From UBA935 sp031556725 (GTDB lineage Bacteria; Bacillota; Clostridia; Lachnospirales; Lachnospiraceae), in NCBI GenBank assembly GCA_031556725.1, contig JAVBSL010000006.1, forward strand, positions 62,001 to 126,000: a stretch of DNA of 64,000 nucleotides, read 5' to 3'. The notes under the pieces were generated by a model. It was not told the DNA's origin. It made no database searches and saw only the letters and a program-made list of their open reading frames with translations. The position numbers and the translations under genes were made by a program. This document shows, piece after piece, positions 8,877-18,058 of this stretch. Position 1 is the first letter of the stretch, and the number at the start of each line of letters is the position of its first letter.

Positions 8877-9656
8877 ATGAAAAAGAGAGTAATTGCAGCA
8901 TTATTGGCAGGAGCATTGATAATCGGAGGACTGACCGGCTGCGGAGCAACCAAGGCATCTGCGAAGGAAGTATCGGAAGGAGTAATTCGGGTGGGAACAG
9001 AAGGAACCTATGCACCTTATTCCTATCATGACGAAGATGGAAAACTGGTTGGATATGATGTGGAAGTGGCAGAGAAGGTTGCTGAGAAACTGGGTGTCCA
9101 GGTGGAATTCGTGGAAACCAAATGGGATGCCATGATAGCCGGCTTAGATGCCAGACGGTTTGATGTGATTGTAAATCAAGTGGGAATCAATGAGGAACGT
9201 CAGGCTAAATATGATTTTACAACACCGTACACCTATATTCATGGAGCCTTGATCGTGGATCAGGCTAATGAAGAGATAAAGCGCTTTGAAGACTTGGCAG
9301 GCAAAAAATCCGCTCAATCCCTCACCAGCAACTGGGCGCAAAGTGCGGAAGGCTATGGTGCCGAACTGGTTGGCGTAGAGGGCTTTGAGCAGGCTGTGGA
9401 ACTGATTGAGTCGGGAAGAGCCGATGCAACCATTAATGCGGATGTCGCCTTATACGATTATCTGAAGCAAAAACCGGATGCCGGATTGAAGATTGCAGCT
9501 TTGTCCGATGATGTTACGGTTACTGCCATCCCGGTAAGAAAAGGCGAAGCAGAGCTTTATGAAAAAATCAATAAAGCACTTGCCGAACTTGCTGAGGAAG
9601 GTGTTCTGACAGAACTGTCAGAAAAGTATTTTGGTTTTGACGTATCTAAAGAATAG
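8877..9656 (+). CDS. Amino acid ABC transporter substrate-binding lipoprotein
   Basis: A 259-residue family 3 solute-binding protein. The signal peptide ends in the lipobox LTGC, which predicts lipid anchoring to the outer face of the membrane. VGTEGTYAPYSYHDEDGKLV, then GYDVEVAEKVAEKLG, are characteristic of the polar amino acid binders (FliY/TcyA type). It lies 21 bases after the PLP lyase and just before permease and ATPase genes, so cystine or another sulfur amino acid is the probable ligand. The ligand is inferred from context. Confidence 0.88.
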   Translation: MKKRVIAALLAGALIIGGLTGCGATKASAKEVSEGVIRVGTEGTYAPYSYHDEDGKLVGYDVEVAEKVAEKLGVQVEFVETKWDAMIAGLDARRFDVIVNQVGINEERQAKYDFTTPYTYIHGALIVDQANEEIKRFEDLAGKKSAQSLTSNWAQSAEGYGAELVGVEGFEQAVELIESGRADATINADVALYDYLKQKPDAGLKIAALSDDVTVTAIPVRKGEAELYEKINKALAELAEEGVLTELSEKYFGFDVSKE

Positions 9657-9679
9657 GGACGGCGGAGGACAGGGTCAGC

Positions 9680-10339
9680 ATGAGTGAGAGAATCGTATCA
9701 TTGTTAATAGGATCTTTTGGGCAGATTTTACTTCCCGGATTACAGGTGACTATTCCGCTGACCCTGATTTCCTTTAGCTGCGGATTGATAATTGCCGTAT
9801 TTACAGCGCTGGTGCAGGTGGCGGAGGTGAAGGTGTTAAGGCGATTAGCCCGATTTTATGTATGGGTTATCCGCGGAACACCGCTTTTGGTACAGCTTTA
9901 TATTATTTTTTACGGCCTGCCCGGGATTGGTATCCTGTTGGATGCATTTCCGGCGGCAGTGATTGCTTTTTCCCTTAATGTGGGGGCCTATACCTCGGAA
10001 ACCATCCGGGCAGCTATTCTTTCGGTTCCCAAGGGACAGATGGAAGCGGGTTATTGTGCCGGAATGAATTTTGGTCAGACCATGCGGCGTATTATTCTGC
10101 CGCAGGCTATGAAGGTTGCTTTTCCCCCGCTGTTTAATTCCCTGATCGGTCTGATTAAAGATACTTCACTGGCGGCCAATATTACAGTGGTGGAGATGTT
10201 TATGGCAACCCAAAGAATTGCCGCAAGGACCTATGAGCCCTTTGCGCTGTACTGTGAAGTGGGAGTGATATACCTGATTTTTTGTACAGTTTTGGCTAAG
10301 ATCCAAAAAGTGGGTGAAAATAAATTAAACGTGGCATGA
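9680..10339 (+). CDS. Amino acid ABC transporter permease
   Basis: A 219-residue inner membrane permease of the His/Glu/Gln/Arg/opine family with about five membrane segments. YVWVIRGTPLLVQLYIIFYG is the conserved N-terminal family signature. SETIRAAILSVPKGQMEAG is the EAA loop that contacts the ATPase. It overlaps the reading frame of the next gene slightly, indicating translational coupling. It probably forms a homodimeric channel with the neighbouring ATPase. Confidence 0.92.
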   Translation: MSERIVSLLIGSFGQILLPGLQVTIPLTLISFSCGLIIAVFTALVQVAEVKVLRRLARFYVWVIRGTPLLVQLYIIFYGLPGIGILLDAFPAAVIAFSLNVGAYTSETIRAAILSVPKGQMEAGYCAGMNFGQTMRRIILPQAMKVAFPPLFNSLIGLIKDTSLAANITVVEMFMATQRIAARTYEPFALYCEVGVIYLIFCTVLAKIQKVGENKLNVA

Positions 10340-10350
10340 GAGGGACTGAG

Positions 10351-11103
10351 ATGTTGGAGATCACAAATATTCATAAAACTTTTGGCGATAACGAAGTGCT
10401 GAAGGGTGTTGACATTGAAGTGAATAAGGGCGATGTAATTGCCGTTCTGGGTCCAAGTGGCTCCGGCAAGACAACTTTACTGCGCTGCATAAATTTTTTG
10501 GAAAAAGCAGATCAGGGGGTTATGCGGTTTGATGATGCTGTTTTGCAGATGGAACATGCGCATAAACGAGAGATAAAAGATGTCAGGATGAAGACTTCCT
10601 TCGTATTTCAAAATTACAATCTTTTTAAAAATAAAACGGCTTTGGAAAATGTAACAGAAGGGCTGATTGTTGCCCGCAAAGTGCCTAAAGCAGAAGCAAT
10701 TAAAGTGGGAAGGGCTGCCCTTGATAAAGTAGGATTATCAGATCGTTATGATTATTATCCCAGTCAGCTTTCCGGCGGACAACAGCAACGTGTGGGAATC
10801 GCCAGAGCGATTGCAACTAATCCGGAAGTGATTCTTTTTGATGAACCCACTTCGGCATTGGATCCGGAACTAATCGGAGAGGTGCTGGCTGTTATGCAAA
10901 AACTGGCGGCAGACGGTACCACTATGGTAGTGGTAACTCATGAAATGAGCTTTGCGAGGAGTGTGGCCAACAAAATATATTTTATGGCGGAAGGAAAAGT
11001 GGTTGAGTCGGGATCCCCGAAAGATATATTTGGAAACGCAAAGGAAGAGAGGACAAAACAATTTTTATCCCGGTTTCTTAGAGAACCTGAATATGTGATC
11101 TGA
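10351..11103 (+). CDS. Amino acid ABC transporter ATP-binding protein
   Basis: A 250-residue ABC ATPase with Walker A GPSGSGKTT, signature LSGGQQQRVGIARA, Walker B VILFDEPTSALDPE and the switch histidine in VVTHEMSFA. It is the closest type to GlnQ/TcyC. The start at 10351 (MLEITNIHKTFG) fits the family better than the frame opening at 10336, and AGAGGGA lies upstream. It energises the transporter formed with the two preceding genes. Confidence 0.92.
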   Translation: MLEITNIHKTFGDNEVLKGVDIEVNKGDVIAVLGPSGSGKTTLLRCINFLEKADQGVMRFDDAVLQMEHAHKREIKDVRMKTSFVFQNYNLFKNKTALENVTEGLIVARKVPKAEAIKVGRAALDKVGLSDRYDYYPSQLSGGQQQRVGIARAIATNPEVILFDEPTSALDPELIGEVLAVMQKLAADGTTMVVVTHEMSFARSVANKIYFMAEGKVVESGSPKDIFGNAKEERTKQFLSRFLREPEYVI

Positions 11104-11114
11104 CTCAATATAAA

Positions 11115-11162
11115 TATTCAAAAATGAAAATATTCAAATATGAAAACTTTCAAATATGAAAG
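11115..11162. repeat. Three 16-bp direct repeats
   Basis: Three tandem units of 16 bases (TATTCAAAAATGAAAA, TATTCAAATATGAAAA, CTTTCAAATATGAAAG). The last two cover the 3' end of the minus-strand gene and encode its FIFESFHI tail. Each unit is close to palindromic. No stable terminator is otherwise visible between the two converging genes. Confidence 0.7.
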
Positions 11163-11787
11163 CGGCAGCACTTTTAATAAAATTCAAAGTGTCATTATAG
11201 GTAATCAGAGTATTGGCGGAAGTATCGGCAGCAGGCTGGTTTTGATATTGATGATAAAGTATGCTTGCTTTCATTCGGTTGATATCATCTTCCAGGACAA
11301 TGCCTGGAAGGGTTAAACCATGAGCTTGTTCCAGTAAGGACCATATTTCTGCCTGCTGCTCAATGTTTTGGTACAATTGAAGATCAACTTTGGCGGATTC
11401 GGTATGGTACTGATCGCCGGTGCCCGTTTTCAGTTCGTTAAGATGAGCTTGGCGAAAGGGGGTCCAAACGCTGAAATTATTATAGATATCAGCCATAATA
11501 TGTATGCAAAAACCGTAAATAAAATCAAAATCCTCGGACTGACGGTGGGAATCCAGAAAAGATAGTACATTTTCCTGCCACTCTGCATTATTGGTCAGTT
11601 CACCCCAATTTCCTTCACCTACACATAAATGGGTGATTTTTTTGGCATTTGGTAAAGGATTAGAACGAAAGTGGATGGAATCGGGAGCCAGAGTACCCAG
11701 ATAAAACTGGGGTAGACTCCGGACAGTTTCCGGGCAAAGTGCAAGGATTCTATTGGCAATACATAAGTGCGTCATGGGAAAAGGCAT
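11134..11787 (-). CDS. Zinc-dependent phospholipase C-like protein
   Basis: A 217-residue protein resembling the zinc-dependent phospholipase C/S1-P1 nuclease superfamily. Likely metal ligands are visible: MTHLCIANRI at the N-terminus, GTLAPDSIHF, ITHLC and FIYGFCIHIMADIYNNF. No signal peptide is evident, so a cytoplasmic hydrolase is suggested. Substrate is unknown. The start has AAGTGAG about 9 bases upstream. Convergent with the ABC transporter operon and divergent from the cupin gene. Confidence 0.75.
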   Translation of the reverse strand: MPFPMTHLCIANRILALCPETVRSLPQFYLGTLAPDSIHFRSNPLPNAKKITHLCVGEGNWGELTNNAEWQENVLSFLDSHRQSEDFDFIYGFCIHIMADIYNNFSVWTPFRQAHLNELKTGTGDQYHTESAKVDLQLYQNIEQQAEIWSLLEQAHGLTLPGIVLEDDINRMKASILYHQYQNQPAADTSANTLITYNDTLNFIKSAAAFIFESFHI

Positions 11788-11857
11788 TATTATAATCTCA
11801 CTTTCTTATATTCTGCATAAAATAATAGGAAAAAGATAGGTAATATAAAGGGGAAAA

Positions 11858-12343
11858 ATGAATAATCAGAATAATTGTAATTGCCGGTGCAATGGAACCG
11901 ATTTTGGACCGGAACCTTTTGTCACCAACATAAATAATGCCGTCAGGCAGAATTGCAATTTCCGATCAACCCTGTGGACCGGTAGTCATCTGCAGTGTAC
12001 TTTGATGAGTATTCCGGTCTGCGGTGAAATTGGGTTGGAGAATCACAGTGATGTGGATCAATTCCTGTGTGTGCAGGAAGGTTGTGGCTGCGTAATGATG
12101 GGAAGCACCAGTGACCGGCTGAACTTCCAGACCAATGTGTGTAAAGATTCTGCTGTCTTTGTGCCAGCCGGAACATGGCATAACATGACCAACACAGGCA
12201 ACTGCCCGTTAAAGCTCTTTTCGATTTATGCACCGCCGGCGCATCCAAGTGGTACCGTACACCGAACCAAAATTGAGGCTGAAGAAGCGGAGCGATATCA
12301 TTTGGCTTCAGGTCCGGCAGTAGTCCAAAGGTATTCCAGATAA
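11858..12343 (+). CDS. Cupin domain-containing protein
   Basis: A 161-residue single-cupin protein. A cysteine-rich N-terminus (NNCNCRCNG) precedes cupin motif 1 (GEIGLENHSDVDQFLCVQEG) and motif 2 (FVPAGTWHNMTNTGNCPLKL), which supply His/Asp/Glu metal ligands. Related proteins in anaerobes end in PPxHPxGTVHxTK as here. Function is unknown; small-molecule or sugar binding is possible. Its 3' end overlaps the convergent gene by 46 bases. Confidence 0.85.
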   Translation: MNNQNNCNCRCNGTDFGPEPFVTNINNAVRQNCNFRSTLWTGSHLQCTLMSIPVCGEIGLENHSDVDQFLCVQEGCGCVMMGSTSDRLNFQTNVCKDSAVFVPAGTWHNMTNTGNCPLKLFSIYAPPAHPSGTVHRTKIEAEEAERYHLASGPAVVQRYSR

Positions 12344-13098
12344 GCTTTGGCATTTTCGGGTTTACCTGTAGAAGCAACAATGCCGAAAATAACCGGCCGC
12401 AGAGGATAGCTGCCAGTGGCTTTTATAAAAGCGGAATCGTCCATGAAGATACCTACCGGAACGGGTGTTTTCATGGTTTCGGGATGCCGATGGCCTTCGG
12501 TAATGGCGGCCCGTTCGGCATCCGTCAGTTCCGGTGTATCCATAACGGAAACGGGGTTTTCATTTTTGGCAGTAATAACGGCAAAATCTACATAATAGAG
12601 ATGGTCTTTGTAAGGGGCCAGTTCTTCTTCTGTATATACGGTACGAAGATCCAGGAACATCTCGCTTTCAGCATAATTGGTAAAAATATCGGCATTGGAA
12701 ACCATAACATCCAGATCGCCGGTTTGTACAAGAGCCATAAGCATCTGCGTGGTGGCGATATCGTACTCGGAAAAAGAATCCAGATCCAAGGTGGAACTGG
12801 TGTCGATATAGCAGTTATATTTTTCGGTATCAAGATCAGCATAGGCGGCAAAGTCGCTGGCAATAGCCTCACTGTCCAGATTGTAAGAATTTATCATAGA
12901 TGCATAGAAGATATAGTCCTTGGCATTGATAATATCCCGGGTAATGCCGACAACAACGCCGATAAGGAGGAGGGCAACAAGAGTATGCACCTTATAATAA
13001 TCCCAAAAGTACATTAGCTTGCCCTTAAGAGACATATCTTTTAAGGCTTTTTTTTGTTCGTTTCTGATTTCCGCTGATACGGATGTATGTTTCGACAT
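12298..13098 (-). CDS. Membrane-anchored protein of unknown function
   Basis: A 266-residue protein. A charged N-terminus (~1-35) is followed by one membrane segment (VHTLVALLLIGVVVGITRDI, about 38-57), leaving ~205 residues probably outside the cell. That part contains patterns such as DLDVMVSNADIFTNYAESE, which recall the fold of solute-binding proteins, but I do not recognise a named family. The start has AGGAGAT at the proper distance. It is monocistronic as far as can be seen. Confidence 0.7.
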   Translation of the reverse strand: MSKHTSVSAEIRNEQKKALKDMSLKGKLMYFWDYYKVHTLVALLLIGVVVGITRDIINAKDYIFYASMINSYNLDSEAIASDFAAYADLDTEKYNCYIDTSSTLDLDSFSEYDIATTQMLMALVQTGDLDVMVSNADIFTNYAESEMFLDLRTVYTEEELAPYKDHLYYVDFAVITAKNENPVSVMDTPELTDAERAAITEGHRHPETMKTPVPVGIFMDDSAFIKATGSYPLRPVIFGIVASTGKPENAKAYLEYLWTTAGPEAK

Positions 13099-13269
13099 TA
13101 TTTAATCTCCTGTTTCTCGATTTGTTAATAGTATTATGATAGCTTTTTAATCAGGGAGTGTCAATGTACAGTCAAAAAGAGAGTATGAAATTTTGATTAA
13201 GTTTTTATAAAGTTTATTATACAGGTCAAATATAGTAATTAATTACTACGTTTTTAACTGTTATTAGTC

Positions 13270-13298
13270 TTGATAATTCGCAAAAAATATACTATTAT
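13270..13298 (+). promoter_or_regulatory. Sigma-A promoter of the DUF6106-guaB operon
   Basis: TTGATA, 17-base spacer, TATTAT, located 35 bases upstream of the GTG start at 13333. No guanine riboswitch or other structured leader is visible. Confidence 0.7.
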
Positions 13299-13332
13299 AT
13301 AAAGCATAGATAAAAAAGATAGGAGAAAAAGC

Positions 13333-13827
13333 GTGAACGAAACTTATGTGGAATGTTTGGTGAAGAAGAAAAACAATTCTTTTATGGTACTGTTAAAAAT
13401 TGTCACAATCATGCTCGCTGCATGTTTTATTTTTATTGGATTTACCTTGTGGCCGGCACTGATTATCGGTGCACTTTTGGCATTGGCGGCTTATTTTGTT
13501 TATTTGCAGGCGGATATCGAATATGAATATCTGTATGTGGACAGAGAGCTGACCGTGGACAAGATTATGGCGAAAAGCAAAAGAAAAAAGATCGCAAAAT
13601 TTGATATGGAGCGAATGGAGATTTTAGCACCCATCAAGTCCTATCATTTGGATAATTATAAAAACAGAACGCCGAAGGTAATTGATTACAGCAGCGGAGC
13701 AGAGCAGCAGCCTGATATAAGATATGCGATGTTCTATGATGGTACCCAGAAGATAATCCTGGAGCCCAGTCCTGAACTGGTCAAGGCTATTCAGATGATC
13801 GCACCCAGAAAAGTTTTTAAAGATTAA
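13333..13827 (+). CDS. DUF6106-like membrane protein
   Basis: A 164-residue protein starting at GTG after AGGAGA. Two adjacent membrane segments (about 18-58) are followed by a cytoplasmic domain with LQADIEYEYLYVDRELTVDKI and a conserved C-terminus (YAMFYDGTQKIILEP). It resembles DUF6106, common in Lachnospiraceae next to IMP dehydrogenase; no function is known to me. It is separated from guaB by 36 bases without a terminator, so co-transcription is likely. Confidence 0.7.
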   Translation: MNETYVECLVKKKNNSFMVLLKIVTIMLAACFIFIGFTLWPALIIGALLALAAYFVYLQADIEYEYLYVDRELTVDKIMAKSKRKKIAKFDMERMEILAPIKSYHLDNYKNRTPKVIDYSSGAEQQPDIRYAMFYDGTQKIILEPSPELVKAIQMIAPRKVFKD

Positions 13828-13863
13828 TAATTAAAGATATTACTATAACAGGAGGAAAACACG

Positions 13864-15318
13864 ATGGGTCAGATAATTGGCGAAGGAATTACCTTTGATG
13901 ACGTGCTTTTAGTACCGGCATATTCAACCATAATTCCCAATCAGGTGGATTTAACTACGTGGCTTACCAAAAAAATCAAATTGAATATTCCCATGATGAG
14001 TGCCGGAATGGATACCGTGACAGAGCACCGGATGGCCATAGCGATGGCCAGACAAGGCGGCATCGGTATCATTCACAAAAACATGTCGATTGAAGAACAG
14101 GCAGAAGAGGTGGATAAGGTAAAACGTTCCGAAAATGGCGTTATTACAGATCCTTTTTCATTAACTCCCGATCATACCTTGGCAGATGCAGATGCATTAA
14201 TGGCCAAGTTCCGTATTTCAGGTGTTCCCATTACAGAGGGACGCAAACTGGTAGGCATCATTACCAATCGTGATCTAAAATTCGAAACAGATTTCACCAA
14301 GAAAATTAAAGAATCTATGACCAGTGAAGGTCTAATTACTGCGAAGGAAGGTATTACACTGGAAGAGGCTAAGAAGATTTTAGCTTCCGCAAGAAAAGAA
14401 AAACTGCCGATTGTAGATAATGATTATAATCTGGTGGGCTTGATTACCATTAAAGATATTGAAAAGACCATTAAGTATCCTTTAGCCGCCAAAGATGAGC
14501 AGGGCCGGCTTTTATGTGGCGCCGGTATCGGTATTACAGCCAATGTATTGGAACGGGTTGGAGCGCTGGTTGATGCTAAAGTAGATGTGATCGTACTGGA
14601 TTCCGCTCATGGCCATTCGGAAAATGTATTGAATTGTCTGCGGATGATTAAAGGTAAGTACCCTGATGTTCAGGTAATTGCCGGTAATGTAGCAACCGGT
14701 GAAGGTGCCAGGGCACTGATTGAAGCCGGAGCAGATGCGGTTAAGGTAGGGATAGGCCCCGGTTCTATCTGTACTACCCGTATTGTTGCAGGTATTGGTG
14801 TGCCACAGATTTCAGCCATTATGAATGCTTATGATGTGGCTAAAAAAGCAGGAATTCCCATTATTGCTGATGGCGGCATCAAGTATTCCGGTGACATGAC
14901 CAAGGCTATTGCGGCTGGCGGTAATGTTTGTATGATGGGCAGCATTTTTGCGGGATGTGATGAAAGTCCCGGTACATTTGAATTGTATCAGGGAAGAAAA
15001 TATAAAGTATATCGTGGTATGGGATCCATAGCAGCTATGGAAAATGGCAGTAAAGACCGCTATTTCCAGGCAGATGCCAAAAAACTGGTACCGGAAGGTG
15101 TGGAAGGACGGGTCGCATACAAGGGTACGGTTGAGGATACCGTATTTCAACTAATGGGCGGTCTGCGTTCCGGAATGGGATATTGCGGAACTGCCAGTAT
15201 CGAGGAACTGAAAGAAAAAGGAAAGTTTATGAAGATTTCTGCGGCTTCTTTAAAAGAAAGCCATCCTCATGATATACACATCACCAAAGAAGCGCCAAAT
15301 TATAGCGTGGAAGAATAA
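13864..15318 (+). CDS. guaB: IMP dehydrogenase
   Basis: A 484-residue enzyme that oxidises IMP to XMP with NAD+, the committing step to GMP. The (beta/alpha)8 barrel carries the catalytic cysteine in GIGPGSICTTRIVAG. Two CBS domains (~95-205) are inserted in the barrel at ESMTSEGLITAKEG. The flap region follows RKYKVYRGMGSIAAM. Length is normal and the start has AGGAGG. A cyclic-di-GMP enzyme follows 24 bases later and purH after that. Confidence 0.97.
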   Translation: MGQIIGEGITFDDVLLVPAYSTIIPNQVDLTTWLTKKIKLNIPMMSAGMDTVTEHRMAIAMARQGGIGIIHKNMSIEEQAEEVDKVKRSENGVITDPFSLTPDHTLADADALMAKFRISGVPITEGRKLVGIITNRDLKFETDFTKKIKESMTSEGLITAKEGITLEEAKKILASARKEKLPIVDNDYNLVGLITIKDIEKTIKYPLAAKDEQGRLLCGAGIGITANVLERVGALVDAKVDVIVLDSAHGHSENVLNCLRMIKGKYPDVQVIAGNVATGEGARALIEAGADAVKVGIGPGSICTTRIVAGIGVPQISAIMNAYDVAKKAGIPIIADGGIKYSGDMTKAIAAGGNVCMMGSIFAGCDESPGTFELYQGRKYKVYRGMGSIAAMENGSKDRYFQADAKKLVPEGVEGRVAYKGTVEDTVFQLMGGLRSGMGYCGTASIEELKEKGKFMKISAASLKESHPHDIHITKEAPNYSVEE

Positions 15319-15342
15319 GAGCGGTGCGAGAGGAGAGGGAAA

Positions 15343-18042
15343 GTGCAGAATTTGAAGGTAGACAGCAAGGGGCACGATACCGGAATTTACTTACAAGAAC
15401 TTCAATTCGGTGAGGAACTAAAAAAGTGGCAGAAACACTTTCATCAGATGACCGGAATTTTTGCATATTTGGTAGATGGCAGAGGGGAACCGCTTACCGA
15501 TATGACAGGAAAAACAGAAGAAATCAACAAGATTCACCGTGCGATAACAAAGGAGCAGGTACAGAATCTTGTGGCGCGTGTGACAGAAAATGCTTTGGAA
15601 GATCAGGCGATTGAATATACTGATACGCCTAATTTGCGATTAGCAGCAATTTCGATTAAAAAGGGTGGAAAATTGATGGCAACCTGGGTTATGTGTGCCA
15701 TTATTTCCGATGCCGATTGTACTGATTATACTAATCCGCCGTTGGAAGGCTTTGAAAAGATGCTGACCGAAGCGGAATTTTCTCGAGCAATAGATGTAAT
15801 GCGGGAAATTTCACAGGTGCTTTTGGAGTACCAATACCTGGCGACTAATGCTCAGGCGGAAAACCGCAGAAGTCAATTTTCACAACGAGAAATGGAAGAA
15901 GTCTTACATAAAACCGAAGCAATGACGGAAATCGTACAGTTGCTTGACAATGATGACTCCATTGAAGTGATTATACAAAAATTATTAGAGACGGCAGGCA
16001 GATACTTGAATATATCTGTTGCAGCACTATTTAGTGTTCATCATAATAATGAATTGATGGACGTGATAGGCGAGTGGCGAAAAGAGGGAATGGTTCCGCT
16101 TTTTGACCAAAATGCCAACCAGAAGAGTATTCCCTTTTTATTTACCGATAAACCTATTGTTATATCTGCGGATACCATGATCGGCAGTGCAGAACGGGAA
16201 GAAATCGGTCAACTGGGAATCAAGGCACTGACAGTATTGCCGGTTTTTTCAACAGAAACCAACCGTATGTATGCCTTGTTTGGTGACGCTTATGGTGAAC
16301 GGTCCTGGCAGACACAGGATATAAAATTTGTCAGTGATGCAGTTAAAATTTTACACAGCATCCTGACCAGACGGATTCAGAAAAACTCCCTGGCAAGTTC
16401 TTATGCTTCCCTGGAAACTATTTTAGATAACGTGGGAAGCGCCATTTATGTAAAGGATGAGCAGACGGGCAAAATGTTGTTTGCCAATCGTAATATGCGA
16501 AATATTTTCCGGCCCGAGCTGGAGAATGGCACCCTTCATGAGTTTATCTCCAAGGAGCGGATTTCGGAAAACGGAAACAGTGAAATATACCATGAGTCAA
16601 GCGGACGCTGGTATGATTTATATATCACCGGTATTAAATGGGTGGATGGCAGACCGGTTTATTTGTATGCCTTATACGATATAACCGAAAAGAAATTATA
16701 CCAGCGGAAAATAGAGCAGCAGGCTTATTCGGATTTCCTGACCGGGCTGTATAACCGTATGTGCTGTGAAAGAGACTTGGCGAAATACATTGACGAGGCC
16801 AGTAAAGCACATGCAGAAGGTGCTTTGCTGTATCTGGATTTGGATGATTTTAAACATATCAATGACGGTTTGGGACATCAGTACGGGGATGTACTGCTTA
16901 AGGCTATCGCCCATGGATTGCAGCGGATAGAAGGAATAGAAGACACCTGTTACCGCATGGGCGGAGATGAATTTGTTATTATCGTTCCGGTGGAAAGCTT
17001 CCCTATGCTTGATGATATTTTGCGAGCCATCGGAGAAATATTTGAAAAACCCTGGTTTTTAAAGGATGCTGATTATTACTGTACGATGAGTATGGGATTG
17101 GCCTGTTTTCCCAGCGACGGCAACAGCGTTCATGATTTGATTAAAAAAGCGGATATTGCCATGTATGAGGCGAAGCGGAGCGGTAAAAACCGTTATGCCC
17201 GTTATGCGGCCGGGACGGATTTTAAGTCCGGAAAACGTCTGGACATGGAAAAGAATATGCGTGATGCAACGGTAAGCGGTTATCGGGAATTTGAAATATA
17301 TTACCAGCCCATTATTGACCTTAAAAAATCCGGGACACCTTGTACCGGTGCGGAGGCCCTGATTCGTTGGAACAGCGAAGAGATGGGATTTATTCCCCCT
17401 TCGGAATTTATTCCGCTGGCCGAGTATTTAGGCTTGATCAATCCCATCGGCAATTATGTCTTAATGGAGGCCTGTAAACGCTGCCGCCACTGGAATGATA
17501 ACGGTTATCCGGAATATAAGATTAATGTTAACTTGTCGGTGGTGCAGCTGCTGCAGCCGGATATTGTTCAGATTGTAGAAAAAGCCCTTAAGGAAACGGG
17601 AATCAATCCTCACAATCTGACCCTGGAGGTAACCGAAAGTCTCGCCATCAACGATATGGAAAGAATGAAAGACATTTTGGAAAATATCAAGAAGCTGGGA
17701 GTTAGGATTGCCCTGGATGATTTTGGAACCGGATATTCATCATTGAATCATATCAGGGAGATTCCCTTCGATGTTATTAAGGTGGATCAAACCTTTATTA
17801 AGGATTTGGAAACCGATGCCTATTCCCGCTCCTTTATTAAGATGGTGGTGCAATTGGCAGAAGCAATCGATGTTAACATTTGTATAGAAGGTGTGGAAAC
17901 CAAAGAGCAGTATCGTATTCTTTCCGACATGAATGTGGGATTGATACAGGGATATTATTTTGACCGTCCTATTCCGGGACCGGAATTTGAACGTAAATAC
18001 ACCCCGAACCTGGAAATGGTATTAAAGGTTGCGGAAAGATAA
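15343..18042 (+). CDS. PocR/GAF/PAS-GGDEF-EAL cyclic-di-GMP enzyme
   Basis: An 899-residue soluble protein. The N-terminal region (~10-175) resembles a PocR-type sensory domain. A GAF-like domain (~200-340) and a PAS domain (~355-450, ending LYDITEKK) follow. The diguanylate cyclase domain retains an intact GGDEF motif at 540-544. The inhibitory RxxD site is absent (GIED in its place). The EAL phosphodiesterase domain has EAL at 671-673, NVNLSVVQL, LDDFGTGYSSL and EGVET, so it may be active too. Translation starts at GTG after AGGAGAGGG. It sits between guaB and purH, which make the precursor of its GTP substrate. Confidence 0.92.
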   Translation: MQNLKVDSKGHDTGIYLQELQFGEELKKWQKHFHQMTGIFAYLVDGRGEPLTDMTGKTEEINKIHRAITKEQVQNLVARVTENALEDQAIEYTDTPNLRLAAISIKKGGKLMATWVMCAIISDADCTDYTNPPLEGFEKMLTEAEFSRAIDVMREISQVLLEYQYLATNAQAENRRSQFSQREMEEVLHKTEAMTEIVQLLDNDDSIEVIIQKLLETAGRYLNISVAALFSVHHNNELMDVIGEWRKEGMVPLFDQNANQKSIPFLFTDKPIVISADTMIGSAEREEIGQLGIKALTVLPVFSTETNRMYALFGDAYGERSWQTQDIKFVSDAVKILHSILTRRIQKNSLASSYASLETILDNVGSAIYVKDEQTGKMLFANRNMRNIFRPELENGTLHEFISKERISENGNSEIYHESSGRWYDLYITGIKWVDGRPVYLYALYDITEKKLYQRKIEQQAYSDFLTGLYNRMCCERDLAKYIDEASKAHAEGALLYLDLDDFKHINDGLGHQYGDVLLKAIAHGLQRIEGIEDTCYRMGGDEFVIIVPVESFPMLDDILRAIGEIFEKPWFLKDADYYCTMSMGLACFPSDGNSVHDLIKKADIAMYEAKRSGKNRYARYAAGTDFKSGKRLDMEKNMRDATVSGYREFEIYYQPIIDLKKSGTPCTGAEALIRWNSEEMGFIPPSEFIPLAEYLGLINPIGNYVLMEACKRCRHWNDNGYPEYKINVNLSVVQLLQPDIVQIVEKALKETGINPHNLTLEVTESLAINDMERMKDILENIKKLGVRIALDDFGTGYSSLNHIREIPFDVIKVDQTFIKDLETDAYSRSFIKMVVQLAEAIDVNICIEGVETKEQYRILSDMNVGLIQGYYFDRPIPGPEFERKYTPNLEMVLKVAER

Positions 18043-18058
18043 ACGAGGAGGAAATGAA

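Noticed and set aside
11858..12343. Calling the cupin gene truncated because its end overlaps another gene
   Set aside because: Both cupin motifs and the usual C-terminal PPxHPxGTVHxTK segment are complete, so the overlap only affects a short tail.
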